Of a DNA stretch of 64,000 nt, positions 33,580-41,127 are shown piece after piece (position 1 is the stretch's first letter; each line of letters starts with the position of its first letter). The stretch is from Nocardia rhamnosiphila NBRC 108938 (GTDB lineage: Bacteria; Actinomycetota; Actinomycetes; Mycobacteriales; Mycobacteriaceae), in contig NZ_JOAJ01000001.1 in NCBI RefSeq assembly GCF_000720425.1, positions 372,001-436,000 on the forward strand. Reading direction: 5' to 3'. Position numbers and translations under genes: made by a program. The notes beneath the pieces are model-generated. The model was not told the origin of the DNA. It did no database searches and was given only the letters and a program-made list of their open reading frames with translations.

Positions 33580-34226
33580 ACGCCGGGCACGGTCGAGGAC
33601 CGCTCGTGGGTGAGCGCACGCTGAGCGAGCTGGTCGACCCGTCACGGACCGCTCTGGTCACCCAGGAGTGCCAGGGCGCGGTGGTGGGGCCCGACGCGGG
33701 CTTGGCCGCGCTCGCCGACGAGGCACGCCGGGAGGCGCTACCCAATATCGCCGCACTGCTGCCGGCCGCCCGGGCGGCGGGGGTCCGGGTGGTGCACTGC
33801 CTGGTCACCCGCCGCGCCGACGGCCTGGGCTCGAACCGCAACGCGAGACTGTTCGCGGTCGGGCGCCGCGGGGTCGCGGTGACACCGGGCAGTGCCGGGG
33901 CGCAGCTGCTCCCCGAATTCGGGCCCGACCCAGCCGATCTGGTGCTGACCCGCGGCCACGGCCTCGGGCCCATGGGCGGCACGGACCTCGATCCGGTACT
34001 GCGCAACCTCGGTGTTTCGACGATCGTCGCCGTGGGCGTGTCTCTGAACGTGGCCATCCCGAACCTCGTCATGGACGCGGTCAACGCAGCCTACGATGTG
34101 GTTCTGCCCCGCGACGCGGTGGCGGGGGTGCCGGCGGAATACGGCGCGGCGATGGTCGACAACACCCTGTCGCTACTGGCCACGGTCACCAGGACCCGGG
34201 ATCTCCTCGAGATCTGGAAAGCCTGA
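33576..34226 (+). CDS. Isochorismatase-fold hydrolase lacking the catalytic Cys
   Basis: 216-aa isochorismatase/cysteine-hydrolase fold protein, with ATGA overlap with the Rieske stop. In the family the catalytic triad is Asp-Lys-Cys. Here the Asp site reads TQECQGAVVG (Glu31), the Lys site LTRGHGLG (Arg/His), and the Cys site VAVGVSLNVAIPN (Ala160). With Cys absent it cannot be a standard amidase-type hydrolase; like EntB/PhzD-type members it could act without Cys, or it may be a binding protein. Similar relatives sit beside oxygenases in actinobacterial clusters. Confidence 0.75.
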   Translation: MNAGHGRGPLVGERTLSELVDPSRTALVTQECQGAVVGPDAGLAALADEARREALPNIAALLPAARAAGVRVVHCLVTRRADGLGSNRNARLFAVGRRGVAVTPGSAGAQLLPEFGPDPADLVLTRGHGLGPMGGTDLDPVLRNLGVSTIVAVGVSLNVAIPNLVMDAVNAAYDVVLPRDAVAGVPAEYGAAMVDNTLSLLATVTRTRDLLEIWKA

Positions 34227-34229
34227 CCA

Positions 34230-34579
34230 CTAACAGGTTCGGGCCGGTGGCAACTGACCGGGGGATCGGTAGTGTCGACGATAACCAGTGGCGCCGGCAA
34301 CCGTTCGCCCAGCTCGCGCAGGGCCGCGGCACCGAGCCGGTAGTTGAGCGGGGTGAATGCGCGGCCCGCCGGTGCCGCCCCGAACAACAACAGAGGCATC
34401 ATGATTCCCCCGGTACCGACGTAGGCCACATGTCCGGCGCCCGACCGGGCGATCGACTCCGCCGCCACACCGGCCATATCGGACAGCTCCGCGGTGGTGA
34501 CACGGAGATCGTCCGAGACGAGGGCGGCCCGGCCGGGATCCCCGGCGGCCGCCATATCGAGCAACATCGAGATACTCAC
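34230..34579 (-). pseudogene. Truncated acyl-CoA ligase (N-terminal fragment)
   Basis: GTG 34579 with GGAGGTAG upstream begins a frame encoding ~107 residues of a class I ligase N-domain (LLDMAAAGDPGRAALVSDDL, MLLPL-like LLLFGAAPAGRAFTPLNYRL, LPAPLVIVD). The similarity ends near 34255 and the frame continues antisense to the preceding gene. The P-loop and everything after it are gone. It was the second gene of the CoA-transferase operon starting at 35828 (28-nt gap). Confidence 0.7.
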
Positions 34580-34607
34580 CGCACTACCTCCACGCAGTGG
34601 TGTCCGG

Positions 34608-35828
34608 TCAAAGAATGGCTCCGGCGTCCTTGGCGGCGATGATCTCGTCCCAGTCCATCCCGAGTTCCAGCAGGAGCGTCTCGGTGTGCTCGCCGTAGGC
34701 CGGGGCCCGGGTCGGCGCGGCGGGAGTCTCGTCGAACTGCACCGGAGCGGCGACGGTGCGATACTCGTGACCGGCGTCGTCATGCACGGACATCAGGTAG
34801 CCGTTCGCCGTGACCTGCGGGTCGTCGAGGACTTCCTGGGGGCTGGCGATCGTCGACCAGACGCCCGGTTCGTCGGCCAGGACCTGCTGCCATTCGGCCA
34901 GGTCGCGTTCGGCGAAGATCTTGCGCAATTCGTTGGTGGCCGCTTCCTGGTTCAGCACCAGGTTCGCCAGCGGAACGAACCGTTCGTCGGTACCGAGATC
35001 GGGCCGTCCGATCCGCTCGCAGAAGCCTTTCCAGTAACGGTCGGTCTGCAGGAACATCAGCTGCACCCAGCGGCCGTCGCGCGTGCGGTAGCGGTTGACG
35101 GCCGGATTCAGCGCCGTACCCGCCGGACCGGCGGGAATCCGGTCGATACCGTAGTAGTCGGCGGCCGAGATATCCGGGGCCACGGCCCACATACCCTGGG
35201 CGAGCAGTGAACTGTCCACGATCGGCGCGTGCCCGGTTCGCTCGCGGTGGAACAGTGCCGCCGTCACACCGCCGGCCAGGGTGATACCCCCTTGCAGATC
35301 GCCGAAGGCCGGTCCCTGGGCCACCGGATACTCGGTGTCCGGCGGGCTCAGCGCGTACGCGACGCCGGCTCGCGCGAGGTAGCTGGCACCGTCGAAGCCG
35401 CCACGGTCCTTCTCCGGGCCGCGACTGCCGTGGCCACTGCCCCGGGCGATGATCAGGGCGGGATTGATCTCGCGCAGGCGCTCGACGGTGAGGCCCGCGC
35501 GCTCGAGCGGGCCCGGTAGCCAATTGGTGAGGAAGACATCGGCCCGCGCGAGCAGTTTCGCCAGGATCTCCCGGCCGAGCTCGGATTTGATATCCACGCC
35601 GATGCTGCGCTTGCCGTGATTGCCGATCTCCATCATGAAGCTCGCCTGCACCGGCGAATCGTCGACGGTCAGCCCGCCGACGACCAGATTCCGGCACGGG
35701 TCGCCCCCGCGGGTGTCCTCGATCTTGAGCACGTCGGCACCCCAATCGGCCAACGCCGCACCCGCGCTGGGTACATAGGTCCACGAGGCCAGTTCGACCA
35801 CCCGGATGCCGTTGAGCAGGCCGGTCAT
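34608..35828 (-). CDS. CaiB/BaiF (class III) CoA-transferase
   Basis: 406-aa family III CoA-transferase. IRVVELASWTYVPSAGAALA and GADVLKIEDTRGGDPCRNL form the N-terminal CoA-binding part. The catalytic Asp lies in GPAFGDLQGGITLAGGV (~175), and RTRDGRWVQLMFLQ and DPQVTANGYL follow. AGGGAGC precedes ATG 35828. It shares the family but little detail with the enzyme at 18851, so the two probably use different acceptors. Divergent from the thiolase operon. Confidence 0.9.
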   Translation of the reverse strand: MTGLLNGIRVVELASWTYVPSAGAALADWGADVLKIEDTRGGDPCRNLVVGGLTVDDSPVQASFMMEIGNHGKRSIGVDIKSELGREILAKLLARADVFLTNWLPGPLERAGLTVERLREINPALIIARGSGHGSRGPEKDRGGFDGASYLARAGVAYALSPPDTEYPVAQGPAFGDLQGGITLAGGVTAALFHRERTGHAPIVDSSLLAQGMWAVAPDISAADYYGIDRIPAGPAGTALNPAVNRYRTRDGRWVQLMFLQTDRYWKGFCERIGRPDLGTDERFVPLANLVLNQEAATNELRKIFAERDLAEWQQVLADEPGVWSTIASPQEVLDDPQVTANGYLMSVHDDAGHEYRTVAAPVQFDETPAAPTRAPAYGEHTETLLLELGMDWDEIIAAKDAGAIL

Positions 35829-35869
35829 CGGCGCTCCCTTCCTGAACGAGCAACTTCCTTGAAGTACTA

Positions 35870-35888
35870 TACGGTAATAATTACAGTT
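35870..35888. promoter_or_regulatory. Putative cluster operator
   Basis: TACGGTA-ATAAT-TACAGTT at 12-nt pitch, 42 bp upstream of the CoA-transferase (-) and ~83 bp before the rubredoxin relic (+). Confidence 0.6.
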
Positions 35889-35970
35889 GGTGACACAAGA
35901 TTGTATTCTCCGAGATCGACGACGGGCGTGCGGCCGCCTCGGCGCCCCGCCGCGAGCCGCCAGGAGTCCG

Positions 35971-36069
35971 ATGAACAGCACCACCACCGCCTACAAGCTC
36001 TATCGCTGCGTGATCTGTGTATCGGCGTCCGATGGTGTCGAAAGAGTTGCTGTCCGGCGTGCCCGGTGA
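35971..36069 (+). pseudogene. Rubredoxin remnant
   Basis: ATG 35971 follows a good CAGGAG. The first 16 residues, MNSTTTAYKLYRCVIC, match the start of AlkG-type rubredoxins up to the first CxxC iron-binding pair. The sequence then loses similarity and stops after 32 codons. In another frame just downstream (about 36047-36085) SCCPACPVKSRRRF resembles the second knuckle (normally W-x-CPxCGxxKxxF). The middle appears deleted and frameshifted. An intact version would have served as an electron carrier. Confidence 0.45.
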
Positions 36070-36181
36070 AGTCAAGGCGCCGCTTCGGCCCCGGTCGTTC
36101 TCCTGGGCCGCGGATCCGGGTCGCCCCGTCGCCGGTCGCCGGCCCGCCGGCCGAACTGCGGGAAGGCGTTCTGTGCGGCAA

Positions 36182-36200
36182 TACTGTATGTAATACTGTT
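36182..36200. promoter_or_regulatory. Putative cluster operator
   Basis: TACTGTA-TGTAA-TACTGTT at 12-nt pitch, 62 bp upstream of the thiolase start. Confidence 0.65.
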
Positions 36201-36262
36201 GTAAAATTCGTATGCGGCACGTCGCTCCTCCCGGCGTGTGGCTCGAACGAAGGTTGAGGGAT

Positions 36263-37444
36263 ATGGCCGAACCCGTCATCGTCGGCGCCGTCAGAACGGC
36301 GATCGGGCGATCGTTCAAGGGCGCGCTGGCGAACGTGCCGACCGAGACGCTCGCGACCACCGTGCTGCCGGAGGTGATCCGCCGGGCAGGTGTCGACCCG
36401 GGCGCGGTCGACGATGTGATTTTCGCCGAATTGAACTACGGCGGAGGTGATCTCGCCCGGCATGCCGCCGTGGCCAGCGGTATGGAAAGCGTCCCGGGTC
36501 AAGCGGTCAACCGGCACTGCGCGGGCAGTCTCACCGCGATCGCCAACGCGTCCGCGCATATCCGCTCCGGTATGGAGCGGGTACTCGTGGCGGGCGGTGT
36601 GCAATCGTTGTCCACCGCCCCTCTGATGAAGTGGCGCACACCGGATTCCGGACCGGAAATGGAGTTCATCGAGCCGTGGATCCCGCCGTCGCATCCGGAG
36701 ACCCCCGATGCCCCGACCATGGATATGTCGGTCACGGTGGGCTGGAATACCGCGAAAGCGGTCGGTATCAGCCGGGCGGAGATGGACGCGTGGGCATTGC
36801 GCTCACATCAGCGTGCCTGTGACGCCATCGAAGCCGGCAAGTTCGTGGACGAGATCGTCCCGTTGAAGGTCACGCAGGCCGACGGCGCCGTGGTCGACTT
36901 CGCGGTGGACGAACACCCGCGCCGCGACACCACGCTGGAGCGCCTGGCCGCGCTGCCGGTGCTGCATCCTGAGATCGAAGGGTTCTCGATCACCGCCGGA
37001 AACAGTAGCGGGATCAACGATGCGGGCGCCGCAGTCGCTCTGGTCGGCGATGATTACGCCGACGCCGAAGGGCTCGAGGTGATGGCGACCGTGCGTGCCT
37101 GGGCGAATGTCGGGGTGGCACCCCGGGACACCGGCCTGGGCGCAGTGCAGGTGATCGGCAAAGTACTGGAACGGGCCGGGATCAGCGTGGCGGATGTGGC
37201 GCTGTGGGAGATCAACGAAGCCTTCGCCTCGACGCCGATCGCGGCCTGCCGGGAATACGGGATGGACGAGGATCGGGTGAATTTCTCCGGCAGCGGATGC
37301 AGTCTCGGACACCCGATCTCGGCCAGCGGTGCCCGCATGGTGACCACGCTGGTCTACGAGTTGCGCCGCCGCGGCGGCGGTATCGGGGTCGCCGCTATGT
37401 GCGCGGGTGGCGGTATGGGCGGTGCTCTGGTGCTCGAGGTGTGA
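36263..37444 (+). CDS. Acetyl-CoA acyltransferase (thiolase)
   Basis: 393-aa thiolase. The acylated Cys is C86 in VNRHCAGSL; SLGHPISASG gives the active-site His and AMCAGGGMGGA the second Cys. It opens with PVIVGAVRTAIGRSFKG, typical of degradative thiolases. Together with the next two genes (hydratase, 3-hydroxyacyl-CoA dehydrogenase) it completes one beta-oxidation turn. ATG 36263 follows GAGGG; the frame reaches 36212. It contrasts with the Cys-less thiolase-fold fusion at 30332. Confidence 0.93.
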   Translation: MAEPVIVGAVRTAIGRSFKGALANVPTETLATTVLPEVIRRAGVDPGAVDDVIFAELNYGGGDLARHAAVASGMESVPGQAVNRHCAGSLTAIANASAHIRSGMERVLVAGGVQSLSTAPLMKWRTPDSGPEMEFIEPWIPPSHPETPDAPTMDMSVTVGWNTAKAVGISRAEMDAWALRSHQRACDAIEAGKFVDEIVPLKVTQADGAVVDFAVDEHPRRDTTLERLAALPVLHPEIEGFSITAGNSSGINDAGAAVALVGDDYADAEGLEVMATVRAWANVGVAPRDTGLGAVQVIGKVLERAGISVADVALWEINEAFASTPIAACREYGMDEDRVNFSGSGCSLGHPISASGARMVTTLVYELRRRGGGIGVAAMCAGGGMGGALVLEV

Positions 37445-37524
37445 GATCACGCCACCGCCATGCCGGGCGCATCGGGCACCCGGCAACACAATCCTGTTCA
37501 TTCACGAAAGTTGGTAGGTGACCG

Positions 37525-38286
37525 GTGTCGGACGAAGTTCTGGTGGAGCGCCGCGGGCGCACGCTGGTGATCACGATCAATCGACCGGACGCGCGTAATG
37601 CCGTGAATTTGGCGGTGAGCCAGGGCCTGGCCGATGCCATGGACGAACTCGACGACAGCGCCGAGCTGTCGGTCGCCGTCCTCACCGGTAGCGGCGGGAA
37701 TTTCTGCGCCGGTATGGATCTGAAGGCCTTCGCGGCCGGTGAATATCCGTACCTCCCGGGCCGGGGCATGGGTTTCACCGAACGGCCGCCGCGCAAGCCT
37801 GTCATCTCCGCGGTGGAGGGGTTCGCCCTGGCCGGGGGCACCGAACTGGTCCTCGCCACGGACCTGGTGGTCGCCTCGCGCAACGCGCAGTTCGGCATTC
37901 CCGAGGTGAAGCGCGGGCTGGTGGCCGGAGGAGGCGGTCTGCTTCGCCTGCCGCAGCGTATTCCCTATCAGAAGGCGCTCGAGCTGGCCCTCACCGGAGA
38001 GAACTTCACTGCGGACCAGGGCGCGACGCTGGGTTTCGTCAACGCGCTCGCCGAGCCCGGTGAAGCTTTGACCGAAGCCCTGCGGCTCGCCGACCGGATC
38101 ACCGCCAACGGTCCGCTGGCGGTCGCGGTGACCAAGGAGATTCTCGTCAAGTCCCGGTATTGGAGCGAGGACGAGATATGGCAGAAGCAGATGGAGCTGC
38201 TCGCGCCGGTATTCGGTTCGAAGGACGCGCAAGAGGGTGCCAAGGCGTTCGCCGAGAAGCGACCCCCCGAATGGACCGGCACCTGA
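37525..38286 (+). CDS. Enoyl-CoA hydratase (canonical crotonase)
   Basis: 253-aa crotonase and the only one of the seven in the window with both hydratase glutamates in place: LAGGTELVLATDL and FGIPEVKRGLVAGGGGLLRL. FCAGMDLKAF forms the oxyanion hole, and EKRPPEWTGT is a typical C-terminus. GTG 37525 has AGGTGA four bases upstream, 80 nt after the thiolase. It hydrates the trans-2-enoyl-CoA in the beta-oxidation module. Confidence 0.9.
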   Translation: MSDEVLVERRGRTLVITINRPDARNAVNLAVSQGLADAMDELDDSAELSVAVLTGSGGNFCAGMDLKAFAAGEYPYLPGRGMGFTERPPRKPVISAVEGFALAGGTELVLATDLVVASRNAQFGIPEVKRGLVAGGGGLLRLPQRIPYQKALELALTGENFTADQGATLGFVNALAEPGEALTEALRLADRITANGPLAVAVTKEILVKSRYWSEDEIWQKQMELLAPVFGSKDAQEGAKAFAEKRPPEWTGT

Positions 38287-38352
38287 CCGGTGTGTTCCCC
38301 GCCCGGTACGCCGGATCCCGACCTGTTGATCACGAAAAGTAAGGAGAACCCC

Positions 38353-39123
38353 GTGTCGTTCGAGGGAGAAGTCGTTCTGGTGACCGGCGGCGCCGGCGGC
38401 CTCGGTGCCGCCACCGTGCGCCGCCTGCACGGCGCCGGTGCGGCGGTCGTCATCGCCGACGTCGCCGACGAGAAAGCGCAGGAGCTGGCCGACGAGCTGG
38501 GCAACAAGGCTGTCTATGTACGGACCGACGTACTGGACGGAGACGCGGTGAACGCCGCGCTGGACGCGGCGGCGGAGCTGGGTGAACTGCGGTACTCGGT
38601 CATCGCCCACGGCGGTTTCGGGGTCCTGGAGAAGGTGGTGAATCGCGACGGTAGCCCGCACACGCTGAAGGGTTTCACCGACACCATCGGCCTGTATCTC
38701 ACCGGGACCTACAATGTGCTGCGGCTGGCCGCGGCGCGGATGGGGAAGCTGGCGCCGAAGCCGAACGGGGAACGCGGCGCCATCGTGATGACGAGTTCGA
38801 TCGCGGGGTACGAGGGCCAGATCGGGCAGTCGGCCTACTCGGCGGCCAAAGGTGGAGTGATCGCCTTGACGCTCACCGGCGCCCGCGACCTCGCCTCGCT
38901 CGGGATCCGGCTCAACAGTATCGCCCCCGGTACCATGCGCACTCCGATCATGGAGCTGATCGGCGAGGAAGGCCTGGCGAAGTTCGCGTCGACGGTGCCG
39001 TTCCCGAAACGGCTGGGTACGCCGGACGAATACGCGAATCTGGCCCAGCATCTGCTGGAAAACCCGTACATGAACGGGGAGGTCGTGCGGATCGACGGCG
39101 CGCAGCGTTTCCAGCCCCGCTGA
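38353..39123 (+). CDS. 3-hydroxyacyl-CoA dehydrogenase, SDR (HSD10-like) type
   Basis: 256-aa SDR resembling type II 3-hydroxyacyl-CoA dehydrogenase/HSD10. VVLVTGGAGGLGAATVRRL binds NAD, VVIADVADEKA indicates NAD preference, and MTSSIAGYEGQIGQSAYSAA with K next gives Ser-Tyr-Lys. GTYNVLRLAAARM is characteristic of the HSD10 group. GTG 38353 lies six bases after AAGGAG. Third gene of the thiolase operon. Confidence 0.9.
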   Translation: MSFEGEVVLVTGGAGGLGAATVRRLHGAGAAVVIADVADEKAQELADELGNKAVYVRTDVLDGDAVNAALDAAAELGELRYSVIAHGGFGVLEKVVNRDGSPHTLKGFTDTIGLYLTGTYNVLRLAAARMGKLAPKPNGERGAIVMTSSIAGYEGQIGQSAYSAAKGGVIALTLTGARDLASLGIRLNSIAPGTMRTPIMELIGEEGLAKFASTVPFPKRLGTPDEYANLAQHLLENPYMNGEVVRIDGAQRFQPR

Positions 39124-39261
39124 GCGGCCGATATCGTTCTGCCGGGGTCGAACGCGAGCCCGGGTGCCGGAGTGGAGCCTGCCGAAGGGGGTCGCCCGGC
39201 TCGGCGAGCAGCGTGCCACGGTGTGCCCATCGGTACACCATGGCGCGCTGCTGCGGGCGAG

Positions 39262-40074
39262 TTACTCGGCGGCCGCGCGCGTACGCGGCTTGGCGGCCTT
39301 CTTGGCTGTCGGAGCGGCCTTCTTGGCGGTCGGACGGCTCCCGCGTCGGGCCGGCGAAGACTTCCTCTCCTGCTCACCGCCCTCGAGCAGCCGGGAGGCG
39401 TGATCGAGAATGGAATCCAGACCGTGCTCGAAGTTCCGGTCGTCGGGCGCCCCGGAGTGGTATCCCATGGCGGCGGCCTCGGCCAGCAGCGGAGTGGTCT
39501 CCGGGTCGATGATCACGTTCTCGTAGTACGCCGTGGACTCGGGGCTGAGCTCCCGATTCTTGTCCGAGAGCCGTTGCAGCACAACGAAACCGTGCACGTG
39601 CAACTGGACGCGGGAATACGTCTCCACCGCGTTCTCCAGTGAGAACCCCGCCTCGACGAGGCTGGCGATCACCCGCTCCGTCTGCTTGCCGCCGAGCCGT
39701 GCCGCCTTCTCGCTCAGCGCCGATCTGATCAGGATCAGATCGCACAGGATGGGGTTACCGAGGAAGGTCTGCCGCATGGTCTGCGCGTGCTTCCGCAGCG
39801 TGTCGCGCCAGTCCCCGGCTTCGATGAACGGCGTCTCGAAGGCATACTGCCGTAGTGCCCGGTCCGTCATGGCATTGAGCAGCTCTTCCTTCTTGCGGAA
39901 GTACCAATAGATGCTGGTGACGCCGACACCCAGATGCTTGCCCAGCAGCGGCATGCTCAGATTGTCGATCGAGATCTCTTCCGCGAGTTCGAACGCGCCC
40001 GCGACGATATCGTCGGGGTTGAGAGAGCCGCGTTCGCGTCTCGGGCGCTTCGTCGCGGTTCCCTGCTTCGCCAT
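39262..40074 (-). CDS. TetR-family regulator (paralogue B) with histone H1-like tail
   Basis: 270-aa regulator. The basic arm TATKRPRRERGSLNPDD is followed by LGKHLGVGVTSIYWYFRKKE (HTH) and an effector domain closely matching the TetR at 17323-18039. The C-terminus carries ~35 extra residues (SPARRGSRPTAKKAAPTAKK, then AAKPRTRAAAE) with AKKAA repeats, like the DNA-coating tails of actinobacterial Lsr2/HupB-type and H1-like proteins. ATG 40074. The near-identical HTH suggests both TetRs read the same operator. Monocistronic. Confidence 0.9.
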   Translation of the reverse strand: MAKQGTATKRPRRERGSLNPDDIVAGAFELAEEISIDNLSMPLLGKHLGVGVTSIYWYFRKKEELLNAMTDRALRQYAFETPFIEAGDWRDTLRKHAQTMRQTFLGNPILCDLILIRSALSEKAARLGGKQTERVIASLVEAGFSLENAVETYSRVQLHVHGFVVLQRLSDKNRELSPESTAYYENVIIDPETTPLLAEAAAMGYHSGAPDDRNFEHGLDSILDHASRLLEGGEQERKSSPARRGSRPTAKKAAPTAKKAAKPRTRAAAE

Positions 40075-40173
40075 CTCGAACCCACTTCCTCGCTGGTGCG
40101 ATATCGGCAAGACGTGCTGCAGAATATGCCCAGGCTGTAGAGCCTCCGCAGTGCGCTATATTGCCGAAACTGA

Positions 40174-40192
40174 CACTGTTGACGTTACCACA
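40174..40192. promoter_or_regulatory. Weak cluster operator candidate upstream of TetR paralogue B
   Basis: CACTGTT-GACGT-TACCACA at 12-nt pitch, 100 bp upstream of the TetR start. Each heptamer has two mismatches to TACNGTA, so autoregulation is suggested rather than shown. Confidence 0.35.
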
Positions 40193-40347
40193 GGGTATTC
40201 TGTCGAGTTTTCGGGGCCGCGCCGCTCCGGGTGGCGATGTGCGGAGGGAGTGCGGAGCGCCTGCATCGGGTCCACTGCTGCGCGCGCGGAACGGCCAACC
40301 GATCACCCGCCGCCGCGACAACCACCTTTCGAGCTCTTCTGGCAGCG

Positions 40348-41127
40348 CTAATCGCGCCAGACGGGTGGGCGCTTCGCCAGGAAGGCCGCCATCCCTTCGC
40401 GGGCGCCGGGAAGTTGAGCGGCGGCGGCCATGACTTCCAGGGCGAGAACATAGGCATCTGCTTCGGGGCGGTCGAGTTGGCTGTAGAGAGTCCGTTTGCC
40501 GAGCGCCTTGCTGGCCCGGCTGCCCCGGGTGGCGCGGGCGAGTAACTCGCCCACGGCTGTGTCCAGTTCGGCGTCGGGCACCGCTCGGTTGATCAGGCCC
40601 CACTGTTCGGCGGTGCGGGCATCGATCGGGTCGCCGGTGAGGGCCAGTTCCATTAGGCGTTTACGGCCGACGGCGCGGGCCACGGGAACCGCGGGGGTGT
40701 GACAGAACCAGCCGCCCTTGCCGCCGGGAAGTGCGAAACCGGCCGATTCGGCGGCGACGGCCAGATCGCATGAGGCGACCAGCTGGCAGCCGGCGGCTGT
40801 AGCCAGACCGTGCACCCGGGCGATCACCACCTGCGGCACCGACTCGATGGTCGACATGAGCTCGGTGCACAGGGTGAGCAGTTCCCGCACGCCGAGCAGG
40901 TCGCGCGCGGCGACGTCGGCGAAATCATGTCCTGCGGAGAACACCGGACCGTGCGCCCCGAGGACTATCCCGGTGGCGTCGGTCTCGCCGGCGGCCCGGA
41001 ATGCGGCAAGCAGTTCGGCCAGATACTCGCCCGAGAGAGCATTGCGCCGCTCCGGCCGGTTCATGGTGATGCGCACCGTGTCGGCGTCCCGCACGACCAG
41101 CAGATGCCGACGCTCCAAGGCGGTCAT
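40348..41127 (-). CDS. Crotonase-family protein, ECHDC3-like
   Basis: 259-aa crotonase. TMNRPERRNALSGEYLAELL and VFSAGHDFADVA (oxyanion hole) are clear. LATAAGCQLVASCDLAVA has Gln at the first Glu site. ALPGGKGGWFCHTPAVPVAR replaces the second Glu region and is typical of ECHDC3-like proteins with no defined activity. ATG 41127 with GGAGAT upstream. No operator copy was found upstream, so its membership of the regulon is uncertain. Confidence 0.84.
   Translation of the reverse strand: MTALERRHLLVVRDADTVRITMNRPERRNALSGEYLAELLAAFRAAGETDATGIVLGAHGPVFSAGHDFADVAARDLLGVRELLTLCTELMSTIESVPQVVIARVHGLATAAGCQLVASCDLAVAAESAGFALPGGKGGWFCHTPAVPVARAVGRKRLMELALTGDPIDARTAEQWGLINRAVPDAELDTAVGELLARATRGSRASKALGKRTLYSQLDRPEADAYVLALEVMAAAAQLPGAREGMAAFLAKRPPVWRD

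Noticed and set aside
1671..40192. Whether the repeated promoter motif could be the KstR or KstR2 operator of steroid regulons
   Set aside because: The KstR-type AAC...GTT and KstR2-type CAAG...CTTG half-sites are not present; the heptamer TACNGTA at 12-nt pitch is a different pattern.
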